Source: Zygnema cylindricum (lineage: Eukaryota; Streptophyta; Zygnematophyceae; Zygnematales; Zygnemataceae). From it: DNA of 64,000 nucleotides. A program made the translations under genes and the position numbers. Below the pieces are notes generated by a model. It was given only the letters and a program-made list of their open reading frames with translations. It searched no databases and had not been told where the DNA came from. The DNA is taken from positions 1 through 64,000 of the forward strand of contig JBBHKE010000176.1 of the NCBI GenBank assembly GCA_037447655.1, given 5' to 3'. How positions within the stretch are numbered: position 1 is the first letter of the stretch; every line of letters starts with the position of its first letter. Positions 55,807 to 64,000 of the stretch are shown piece after piece.

Positions 55807-56937
55807 CTCTAAGGTACCAATCTTTAATTGAACTGGCTTCATATACTGGGAAAGTATGATGATAGGAGCTCTATGCGAAAAAGTTTTTGGGGGATAGTGA
55901 GTGGACGGTTGGGGCATCCATCAAGTCTTGTAATTCCTCCAGGGTTTGGAGGAAGCAGATTCACCAGAAAAGAGGATCAACCTTCAACGGAGGAAACAAA
56001 AGAAGGAGAGGTGGTGGACAAATGGAAGGAGAAGGAGGCGACCACACCAATAACAACTGGTTCGACATTCATGTCACCTATTCCGAGGAACGAGAAGAAT
56101 GATACTAAAACCTGGAACTTCAACAATATGGCGGCAAAGCACTTCATCCTACGCCATCTCACTTAAGGACTTGCATGTCCTCATTTGCAGGTAGAAAGGG
56201 CATCCGATCTTTGGATGGCTCTCATAGAGATGTACCGAAGTGGTACGATTCAGCAACAACAGTTGGCTGATCAGAAAGTTTAGGAGTATGTATACAAAGG
56301 GGGGAAGATGTTGGATTTTTGCAACGAGCTTGCTACACTCTTCATGGAGCTAGAGAGTGCGGGAAAAGATTTTAGTGAAAAAAAAAAGGTTAACTGTTTA
56401 TTGATGAAGTTACCCGATGAGTTCGAGAACATAGTCAATCGTGTGCAGGACTTGCCGGACTCAAGGTGGATATGTAACTCAGTGGTAAGGATGATTCTCG
56501 TTCGGGAGAATACGATAGAGATCCGAAGAGGAGGAAAGAGTGGCCAAGCCTTGGCAACTGCGACCGATTGGAGGAACAAGGATTCCCGGAAACCGGTCGG
56601 AAACTATGGGGGGAGGGAGCAGAAAAATCATACCGACGAGTTATGACCAAGGGCTCGCTAAGGTTTATGTCATTTTTGTAAGAAACCTGGGCACTATATA
56701 GCAGAGTGTACTAAGCTAACCGAGCTTCGGTTAAAAGAGGGGCAGACCGGTGGTACCCCGAGAAGAAAGAAAAAGGCCCTTGTGACAGAGGTACATGAGG
56801 TGGAATCCGAGGACGAGGACGATGAGCTCCTTTTAGATGAGGAGTTGGAGGCGAAAAACAAGGTCGAAATACCACGAAGGCAGAAATGTGCTTACGGTGG
56901 ATTGAAAGGTGAAGCAGGCTGGATTGTAGATTCAGGT
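55792..56937 (+). pseudogene. Gag and protease start of element I (broken)
   Basis: The text follows VMGPPSKVPIFN, stop, TGFIYW, then FGGSRFTRKEDQPS, the Gag core (56308-56646, MLDFCNELATLFMELESAG) and a zinc knuckle CHFCKKPGHYIAEC (near 56669-56710). An acidic linker leads to GWIVDSG at 56917-56937, the first half of the protease active site. Element H interrupts between the Gly and Ala codons of D-S-G-A. Confidence 0.84.
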
Positions 56938-57510
56938 TGTTGGAATTCAAGTATTTTCTAGGTCTAGAGATTGCAAAATAAAAAGCAAAATAGTAGATAT
57001 TGACAGCCTGCCTCTAACTCCTCCTCAAGTCCCCACACTTGTCGCAGTCACTGAAGACTGAAGGAGGAGTTAGCCATGGCTGCCTGTGCTGTCTAGAGGG
57101 AGACAGACAGTTGTTTTATAGGGGGTTTTCTCTAAAAGATAGTTTTGCCAGGTGCAGGATTTGATCCTGGTACCTGCCACTTGTCACACCCGCAATAGCC
57201 GGTAGTCTTATCCAGATAGTCTAAATTGTATTAGATATTATGAGGTATGATATTTATTTAAATAAATACAATAAGAATAATTCATTTAACTAGAACTATA
57301 TGCATACTGCATAGAAACAGTTGTGGAAAGTACGACGTACGGTACGATTACGAAATAAATACCGCGCGGTTTGTTTGACGCCGGAAAGAATACCGCGCAG
57401 GTATTTATGACGGCCACGATTGAAATCCAAATTTGATCGGACGGCCGCGAAGGATGCCGAGATCGCGGCGTACGATTTTGGCGGTTTGCGATCACCGCCA
57501 CATTAAGTGA

Positions 57511-57580
57511 CACGTGGTAACACTACATTGGATTGCGGCAACTCCGGAGATTACGGGAACAAATCCGGATATGACACGTG
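57511..57580 (+). promoter_or_regulatory. Paired G-box/ABRE-like sites in LTR
   Basis: GACACGTGG (57511-57516 core CACGTG) and GACACGTGTC (core 57575-57580) lie about 64 bp apart, about 180-250 bp upstream of the TATA box. G-box/ABRE cores bind plant bZIP and bHLH factors. Equivalent pairs are present in the other A and B LTRs. Confidence 0.5.
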
Positions 57581-57755
57581 TCGACATTTTTGCCATGTCG
57601 TACAATGGCCATACATAAAGTACACCAGCACCTGTACTTTTATGTACGATACAGTAATTTGATTGGTGCCGTACTTCAGTAGATAGAGTTTTAGAGAGGG
57701 AATAGGACTTAGATAAATTTTGGGTAGGCAGCTGCCTCTCCCAGAGAGCACCCTG

Positions 57756-57761
57756 TATAAA
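57756..57761 (+). promoter_or_regulatory. LTR TATA box (element H)
   Basis: TATAAA in the same LTR position as in element 1; it predicts the R region to start near 57790. Confidence 0.55.
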
Positions 57762-58111
57762 TGGCAAACTTTGGCCAGCCATAACTATCAATTTACTTGA
57801 CCATTTTCAGTGATTCTTTTTGCTGCGGACTCAGGGGAGTCTAGGCTACACAGAGGTGTAGTCGGTCAGAGTTTTTGTCTGCCAGGGTGGCTGTATTTCT
57901 AAGGGAAAGTCAAAGTGGGTGAATGTGTCCAAATCTCATATTCTAACTTTGCATTCTGTGGTGGAACTGAGCACACAAAAAGTGTTATTTCACAGGGGTG
58001 AATCTATATTGGGGTTCTGACTGTCAAGGGGTCAGTCACTTGGGTTTATATTAACTTGGAGTCGGCACTATCTAGATTAGCTTCTTTTGGATCTGCATAC
58101 TCTGAGGGCTA

Positions 58112-59893
58112 ATGGAGGTCTCAGAGTTTCACGTTATGGGCCCACCATCTAGGGTGCCTATGTTTGATGGAACAGGCTTCACGTATTGGGCGTTTACAAT
58201 GGAGGGATTGCTTTTCGAGAAGCACTTATGGGGAATTGTTGCGGGACAAGTGAGATGTCCGCCACCTAGTTTTGGAGGAGCTTACTACGGAGAATCATCT
58301 GAGACTGTCCAGAATATCACCCGGAGTTTAGATGCAACGGAAGGTGAAGGGAAAAACCTTTCCGTGGATGGGGAAATAAGGGAGAAGGAAAAAGGGACAC
58401 TTATGGTGAGGGGAGCTAGTCTCTCAGCTATGGTACCACATGTAGGGATTAAAACTGAAGAAAATGACAGGAAAATATGGGAATACAAAAATACTATAGC
58501 AAAACATCTCATACTTAGATATGTGTCTAAGTCGATAGCTATCACTCTTTTAAGTCTAACCAAGTATTCAGAGATATGGGAAGCACTAACTCAGATTTAT
58601 AAGAGTGAGACTATTCAGAGGCAGCAATTAGTAAAACAAGAAATAGATGCCTACGTTTATAAAGGCGGTAGCATGATAGAGTTTTGTAATGATATTGCTG
58701 CGTTATATGTTGAGCTTACTAGTGCGGGATATGTAGAATCTGAGGAGAGTAAGATTAATACACTAATTATGAAACTCCCAGATGAGTACGAAAACATAAT
58801 TTGTCGTATGCAGGCAATGGATGGCTCCTCATGGACTTGGAGCTTTACCATGGGGATAATTCTTGTGAGGGAAAGCACTTTGGAGCTTCGTAGGGGAAAG
58901 GACAGGATCAATGCATTTTCAGCTGGTGGTGATTGGCGGAATCGTGATGAGAGGAACGGCGGTGACGAGCGGAAGCGTGATGAGAAGAACGGTGGTGACG
59001 AGCGGAAGCGTGATGAGAGAAAGAAAGACAAAGGTAAACCTTATCGGAACTTTGGTGGAAAGAGAGGGAGAGGAAAAGGCACGGGAGCTTTGAAAAAAGG
59101 GGTTTGCTTCTTTTGTAGGGAACCGGGTCATTATATGGAGGAATGCCCTTGTTTGGAAAAACTTAGAAGTTGGAATGTGGATGAGGAGGACGAAGATGAA
59201 GAGGAGAAAGAGGATGAAGAAAAATTGGAGCTTCTTCACATCGGTAGAATGGGGAAGGGAGAAAAGTACACAGAAATTGCTCGAAGGCAACAGTGTGCTT
59301 TTGGAGGTATAAGGGAAGTAAAGAGAGAAGAGGTACTTGAGGATGTCAAGGAGTGTAGAGTATATGCTTTAGAAATGAGAAAGTCAGATCTAGGATCCAT
59401 AAGTGAAAACGGGAAAGATAAAATTAATGAGGATAATTTTATACACAATAGGGAAACAGAAAACTGGTCGGAAAGGGAGACTTCAACGGATTCCGAGGAA
59501 AGGGGAGAAGTGAAACTCGAAGAGGTTTTAAAGGATAGGGGAGAAGAGAAATATTTGATTAAAGGTTTAGGGGAGAAGAAATATTTATTGGGAACTAAAT
59601 TAGAAAGTAATAGTGGAAAGAATTCCATGGGAGAGAGTGAGGGAAGTTCAGAAAATGGGGTAATTATCATGGATAAAAATATGAGTACGAAAGATAAAGA
59701 TCTTATGAGGAACTTAGTGGGGACTAGTGGTTTTTGGGAATATTTGGGGGTGGATGGATTTGACATCACTACTTGGTGTGACGAAGATGTGCCTGTAAAA
59801 GGGTTAGCATCTAGGTGTATGTTGCAGATTGGAAATGGGCTGGCTATTTGGATCGCAAGAGGGAAATCGGTTTGTGTGTGGATGAAAGAGTGA
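58112..59893 (+). CDS. Gag with RNase H remnant tail, element H
   Basis: This 593-residue open frame starts in the LTR (MEVSEFHVMGPP); the second Met lies in the primer site and is an alternative start. Order: N-terminal SRVPMFDGTGFTYW and EGLLFEKHLWGIVAGQV, the UBN2-type core (IQRQQLVKQEIDAYVYKGG, MIEFCNDIAALY), an Arg/Asp/Lys repeat region with a duplicated GGDERKRDE unit (about residues 275-310), zinc knuckle CFFCREPGHYMEEC (about residues 335-348), and an acidic tail. The last 70 residues resemble RNase H (MRNLVGTSGFWEYLGVDGF, TTWCDEDVPVKG). A frameshift near 59840 ends the frame early compared with elements 1 and K. It would form particles and package RNA. Confidence 0.85.
   Translation: MEVSEFHVMGPPSRVPMFDGTGFTYWAFTMEGLLFEKHLWGIVAGQVRCPPPSFGGAYYGESSETVQNITRSLDATEGEGKNLSVDGEIREKEKGTLMVRGASLSAMVPHVGIKTEENDRKIWEYKNTIAKHLILRYVSKSIAITLLSLTKYSEIWEALTQIYKSETIQRQQLVKQEIDAYVYKGGSMIEFCNDIAALYVELTSAGYVESEESKINTLIMKLPDEYENIICRMQAMDGSSWTWSFTMGIILVRESTLELRRGKDRINAFSAGGDWRNRDERNGGDERKRDEKNGGDERKRDERKKDKGKPYRNFGGKRGRGKGTGALKKGVCFFCREPGHYMEECPCLEKLRSWNVDEEDEDEEEKEDEEKLELLHIGRMGKGEKYTEIARRQQCAFGGIREVKREEVLEDVKECRVYALEMRKSDLGSISENGKDKINEDNFIHNRETENWSERETSTDSEERGEVKLEEVLKDRGEEKYLIKGLGEKKYLLGTKLESNSGKNSMGESEGSSENGVIIMDKNMSTKDKDLMRNLVGTSGFWEYLGVDGFDITTWCDEDVPVKGLASRCMLQIGNGLAIWIARGKSVCVWMKE
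58132..58146 (+). other. Half-tRNA primer-binding site (element H)
   Basis: CGTTATGGGCCCACC, one base different from the standard at the first position. This would mispair at the 3' end of the half-tRNA primer. Confidence 0.78.
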
Positions 59894-60093
59894 TGAAGTG
59901 GATAAAATCTTTGCTTGAATTTAAGAAAAATGGGATGTTAAATAAAATGTGTGATATAATTATCATTTCAGTTCATTTAATGCAATGTGTTAAATACTTA
60001 AGTTTTATGAAAGGAAAAGGAAAAAGGAAAAAGAAAAGGAAAAAGGGGAGGGGATGTTTGTTTACTTGTTTGTGGGAGTTGAAAGAAAAATAG
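59815..60093 (+). pseudogene. Continuation of RNase H remnant, shifted frame
   Basis: The frame reads DERVMKWIKSLLEF, MCDIIIISVHLMQCVKYLSF and a Lys-rich tail (KGKGKRKKKRKK), the counterpart of the last third of the element 1 ORF (1-830). It lies +1 relative to the gag frame, so a one-base change separated it. Confidence 0.7.
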
Positions 60094-60097
60094 ACTA

Positions 60098-60111
60098 GAA
60101 AATAAGGGGAG
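60098..60111 (+). other. Polypurine tract of element H
   Basis: GAAAATAAGGGGAG directly before the 3' LTR; primes plus-strand DNA synthesis. Confidence 0.8.
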
Positions 60112-61305
60112 TGTTGGAATTCAAGTATTTTCTAGGTCTAGAGATTGCAAAATAAAAAGCAAAATAGTAGATATTGACAGCCTGCCTCTAACTCCTCCTC
60201 AAGTCCCCACACTTGTCGCAGTCACTGAAGACTGAAGGAGGAGTTAGCCATGGCTGCCTGTGCTGTCTAGAGGGAGACAGACAGTTGTTTTATAGGGGGT
60301 TTTCTCTAAAAGATAGTTTTGCCAGGTGCAGGATTTGATCCTGGTACCTGCCACTTGTCACACCCGCAATAGCCGGTAGTCTTATCCAGATAGTCTAAAT
60401 TGTATTAGATATTATGAGGTATGATATTTATTTAAATAAATACAATAAGAATAATTCATTTAACTAGAACTATATGCATACTGCATAGAAACAGTTGTGG
60501 AAAGTACGACGTACGGTACGATTACGAAATAAATACCGCGCGGTTTGTTTGACGCCGGAAAGAATACCGCGCAGGTATTTATGACGGCCACGATTGAAAT
60601 CCAAATTTGATCGGACGGCCGCGAAGGATGCCGAGATCGCGGCGTACGATTTTGGCGGTTTGCGATCACCGCCACATTAAGTGACACGTGGTAACACTAC
60701 ATTGGATTGCGGCAACTCCGGAGATTACGGGAACAAATCCGGATATGACACGTGTCGACATTTTTGCCATGTCGTACAATGGCCGTACATAAAGTACACC
60801 GGCACCTGTACTTTTATGTACGATACAGTAATTTGATTGGTGCCGTACTTCAGTAGATAGAGTTTTAGAGAGGGAATAGGACTTAGATAAATTTTGGGTA
60901 GGCAGCTGCCTCTCCCAGAGAGCACCCTGTATAAATCGCAAACTTTGGCCAGCCATAACTATCAATTTACTTGACCATTTTCAGTGATTCTTTTTGCTGC
61001 GGACTCAGGGGAGTCTAGGCTACACAGAGGTGTAGTCGGTCAGAGTTTTTGTCTGCCAGGGTGGCTGTATTTCTAAGGGAAAGTCAAAGTGGGTGAATGT
61101 GTCCAAATCTCATATTCTAACTTTGCATTCTGTGGTGGAACTGAGCACACAGAAAGTGTTATTTCACAAGGGTGAATCTATATTGGGGTTCTGACTGTCA
61201 AGGGGTCAATCACTTGGGTTTATATTAACTTGGAGTCGGCACTATCTAGATTAGCTTCTTTTGGATCTGCATACTCTGAGGGCTAATGGAGGTCTCAGAG
61301 TTTCA
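60112..61305 (+). repeat. LTR, family A (3' LTR of H)
   Basis: Copy of 56938-58131 at offset 3174, same length with a few substitutions. Confidence 0.93.
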
Positions 61306-62020
61306 CAGGTGCCTCCATGCACATGTGTAAGGATAGGCACCTGTTCACTAAGATAAGAAATATTCCCACTGTAGAGAAAGAGTACGGGGATGGGAGGATA
61401 GTCACCCTTACTCTTGTAGGATCGGTAGATTTGAAAGTGTTAGTAGAAGGAAAGACATCCATAGTAACATTCTCCGATGTATTGTTTATTCCGGAGCTGA
61501 ACAAAAACCTCATCTCTACATCCATATTAGATGATAAGGGTTTTTTTACTAGAACTAGGGAAGGAGTCTTTACTGCTAGTTTTGAGGAGGATGTCTATTT
61601 CATTGCTGAGAAAGGTAGCCATGGGATGTTTAGGCTGGTTTTAAGTAATGAAAAGAAGAAACTTTATTATGCTGGTGTTCATGATATTATGATGTGGCAT
61701 AAGAGGCTTGGGCATGTGAATCTAGACAAGTTAAAAGAGATGAAAAAGATGGGAGTGGTGGAAGGGATTAAGTTTAGTGAGAATGATAATATAAGTGATT
61801 GTAGTGGATGTGCTCAAGGTAAAACACACAGATTACCCTTTCCTAAAACAACCACCTATAAGGGAGAAAAAATTCTAGATCTAGTACACACAGATATTTG
61901 GGGACCAGCTAAAGTGCCCTCACCGGGGGGGAAGAGATTTATGATGACTATCACTGATGATTGGTCTCGGTATTCCCGAGTGTATTTTTTGAAAAACAAG
62001 TCCGAAGCTTAGGATTGTTT
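61306..62020 (+). pseudogene. Protease and integrase N-part of element I
   Basis: It resumes the protease at GASMHMCKDRHLFTK after element H. Then come EYGDGRIVTLTLVGS, VLFIPELNKNLIST, the zinc region MMWHKRLGHVNLDKLKEM with GCAQGKTHRLPFPK, and the integrase core start with the first Asp (TITDDWSRYSRVYFLK). The open frame 61317-62012 ends at a stop after KNKSEA. Confidence 0.86.
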
Positions 62021-63018
62021 TAGACAATATAAAGCATGGAGCGAATAACTTCATGAAACCCCAATCAAAAGAATAAGGAGTGACGATGGTGGAGAGTATA
62101 CTTCTAACCAGTTTGAGGATTTTCTGAGGGAAGATGGGGTTCAACACCAAAAGACAGTTCCAGAAAACCTGGAACAGAATGGGGTAGCTGAAAGGTTAAA
62201 TAGAACACTAAGTGATAGTGCTAGAAGTATGTTGTCAGATAAGAAGATAGGAAAAAGGTTTTGGGCAGAAGCAATGAACTGTGCTAATTACTTCAAAAAT
62301 AGAGTTCTTACTTCAGCTATAAAAGATCAAACACCTTATGAGAGATGGACAGGTCGGAAACCAGACTTATCTCACTTAAAGGTTTTTCGGGAGTCAAGTA
62401 TTCAGTCTAGATACAGATCGGTCTAATTCGAAGCTTGATCCTAAAGGAAAACCGGGATATTTATTAGGATATGATGAGGATGTTAAAGGATAAAGAGTTT
62501 ATGATCTAAAAAGAGAAGATATAATCTTAGTAAAGCATCTAGTAGTTATGGATGTAGGAAAGTCTGTGGATCCCTTCAAATATACAAAGTCAGTAAAAAT
62601 CAGATTTGAGTCAGAAAATTCCGATGACTTTGAGCTCCCTAACTATCTGGGTTTTAGAGAAGATGAGATTCTTGCAGATACAAATTAGACCGAAAATGAC
62701 TCGGCTGTGGAAACTCCAGTGACAACTCTACCCGAAGCGGAAGACGTGGTGGAAATCGATTTGGAATCAAGGGATAGGGGAGAAGCCGAGTTTGTTCGAA
62801 AGAATCCACGAGAACCATCTATTCCGGCCTCAAATTTTGTGGGGGGAAGGAGAAGTAGCAAAAGACTACAAGAAAAACAAGTTAATAACAAGGTAACTAA
62901 ACTATCTCATCAAGATGAACCTCAAACTTATGGAGAGGCGATGACATGTCCAGAAAGAAACCGGTGGAAGACATCCATCAATGAGGAGATGGCCTCAATT
63001 ATGGCAGCCGATACTTAG
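62021..63018 (+). pseudogene. Integrase C-part of element I
   Basis: After two stops, RSDDGGEYTSNQFED (second Asp, near 62085) and NGVAERLNRTLSDS (Glu, near 62185) complete the D,D-35-E triad. 62229-62426 reads KKIGKRFWAEAMNCANYFKN; a frameshift near 62390 follows. 62707-63018 is the acidic/basic linker before RT (SKRLQEKQVNNK, NRWKTSINEEMAS). Confidence 0.83.
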
Positions 63019-64000
63019 GAGCTGGTGGATTGTCCACCTAACCGAAAACCAATCGGTTGTAAGTCGGTTTTCAAATTAAAACTGAACCCAGATAACACAA
63101 TCGAGCGCTACAAAGCCTGATTAGTGGCAAAGGGATTTACACAAAAAGAGGGAATTGACTACGAGGAAACCTTTGCCCCGGTGGTCAAATTTCCCTCCGT
63201 CCGCATACTTCTCAGCTTGGCAGCAGCGGAAGACATGGAAGTGCACCAGATGGACATCAAGACAACCTTTTTGCATGGAGAATTGGAAGAGGAGATCTTC
63301 ATGCGATAACCCGAAGGGTTTGTGGAGGAAGGAGAGGAGAGTAAGGTATGGCGGCTGATTAAATCTCTTTATGGTTTGAAACAGGCGCCTCGACAGTGGA
63401 ATAAGAAGCTTCATGAGTTTCTTACCGGTCTGGGATATATCTGGATCAGCTCAGATTAATCAATCTATGTTTTCGAAGATGAGGAAGGTTTTATATTTAT
63501 TGCAATTTATGTTGATGATTTGCTTGTCTTAAGTAAATCAATGGAAAAAATTAATAAACTGAAAACCGATCTTAAGGGGAGATTTGAAATGAAGGATATG
63601 GGGGAAGCAAAATATATTTTGGGAATTCAAGTAGAGAGAGACCGAAAAACAAAAATTATAAGATTGACTCAAAAGGAAGCAATAGGGAACATGCTTGAAA
63701 AATTTCAAATGGATAAAGCTAATAGTTGTACAACTCCAATGGAGTTGAAGAAGGGAAGTGAGGGGAGTGAGGAAGAAGGAGTCATAGTTTTAGACGAGGA
63801 ATTATCTCCTGAAGAACAGAAGTTCATGCAGACTATTCCTTAAAGGCTAGTAGTGGGAAGTCTAATCTATTTTATGAATTGTACCCGGCCGGATTTAGCT
63901 GCAGCTTTAGGAGTGCTGAGTAGAAGTCTAAATGCTCCCACTAAGAGGGATTGGGAGGCAGCTAAGAGAGTCCTTAGATATTTGATAGAAACTAGGGATC
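63019..64000 (+). pseudogene. Reverse transcriptase and RNase H start of element I
   Basis: RT motifs in order: KGFTQKEGIDYEETFAPVVK, HQMDIKTTFLHGELEEEI (first catalytic Asp), a stop in place of a Gln at 63307-63309, LIKSLYGLKQAPRQWNKKL, a stop at 63457-63459, and the catalytic box IAIYVDDLLVLSKS (63499-63540) with both Asp kept. GRFEMKDMGEAKYILG follows. A stop at 63841 precedes NCTRPDLAAALGVLSRS and the start of RNase H (LRYLIETRD), cut by the window end. Confidence 0.88.

Larger units (their letters stand above)
56938..58131 (+). repeat. LTR, family A (5' LTR of H)
   Basis: TGTTGGAATTC...GAGTTTCA. Foldback at about 57005-57075, tRNA-like module (minus strand) at about 57147-57226 with AAAAG (TTTT on the minus strand) near 57133, CACGTG at 57511-57516 and 57575-57580, TATAAA at 57756-57761. 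Confidence 0.93.
56938..61305 (+). mobile_element. Element H, complete family A copia element, gag only
   Basis: Two 1194-bp LTRs (56938-58131 and 60112-61305), a 1980-bp interior and target duplication caggt (56933-56937 and 61306-61310). The LTR pair differs at only a few positions (for example a57611 against g60785), so it is young. The interior has a primer site with one mismatch (58132-58146), a gag ORF fused to an RNase H remnant and a polypurine tract (60098-60111). Protease, integrase and RT are absent. It must borrow them, plausibly from B or F relatives with similar LTRs. Confidence 0.93.
54735..64000 (+). mobile_element. Element I, copia gag-pol (family B), interrupted by H
   Basis: 5' LTR (54735-55791), primer site (55792-55806), gag (to 56937), nested element H (56938-61305, duplication caggt), then protease, integrase, RT and the start of RNase H to the window end. 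Order Gag-PR-IN-RT-RH marks copia. Most reading-frame losses are single stops of the TAA/TAG/TGA type expected from C-to-T changes in CAA, CAG, CGA and TGG codons. It resembles E and is a decayed autonomous element. Confidence 0.88.

Overview
This is a piece of a large, repeat-packed plant-type nuclear genome. I find no host protein gene, rRNA or ordinary tRNA gene. Most of the window is Ty1-copia LTR retrotransposons in both orientations, nested in one another, with short DNA transposons (MITEs) and unassigned AT-rich spacer. Plant-like ACGT-core boxes in the LTRs and copia-type gag-pol proteins suggest a streptophyte, probably a land plant; the species cannot be told from the sequence.

Layout. 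1-2021: 3' part of a family A element. 2022-7528 (minus): tandem family A array with a shared LTR. 7529-13285: a 1.27 kb block (X) present twice, with a family B LTR, a 12-bp minisatellite and another A LTR between the copies. 14832-19156 (minus): a decayed copia element (family C) with a MITE inside its LTR. 19311-20078: a second MITE of that family. 20079-24690: spacer with foldback MITEs and a family D' LTR. 24700-29228: LTR fragments and a scrambled gag piece. 29234-34855 (minus): element L, decayed pol. 34856-39176 (plus): element K, gag only, carrying a solo LTR. 39177-49360 (minus): element E, gag-pol remains, split by the complete element D (42801-46202) and by a solo LTR. 49361-51079 (minus): element M. 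51080-54734 (plus): element G. 54735 to the end (plus): element I, gag-pol, split by the complete element H (56938-61305).

Shared biology. Families A, B, F and D begin the internal region directly at the LTR end with GGTTATGGGCCCACC or a close variant. From my knowledge of plant initiator tRNA-Met, this is complementary to about nt 25-39, so these elements appear to use the half-tRNA priming of Drosophila copia rather than the usual 3'-end priming. Family C in the same window has an ordinary 3'-end site. The half-tRNA site is also coding: it specifies the conserved Val-Met-Gly-Pro start of Gag.

The A, B and F LTRs carry, antisense to the element, a tRNA-like module with a T-arm-like hairpin and a T4-T6 run just downstream, resembling a Pol III unit. 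They also carry a conserved foldback near the LTR start. Families A and D look non-autonomous: they keep gag, and in A a degenerate RNase H tail is fused to it, while protease, integrase and reverse transcriptase are gone. E, G, I and L carry the missing enzymes but are riddled with stops and frameshifts. H and D look youngest: their LTR pairs are nearly or apparently identical and each has a 5-bp target duplication.
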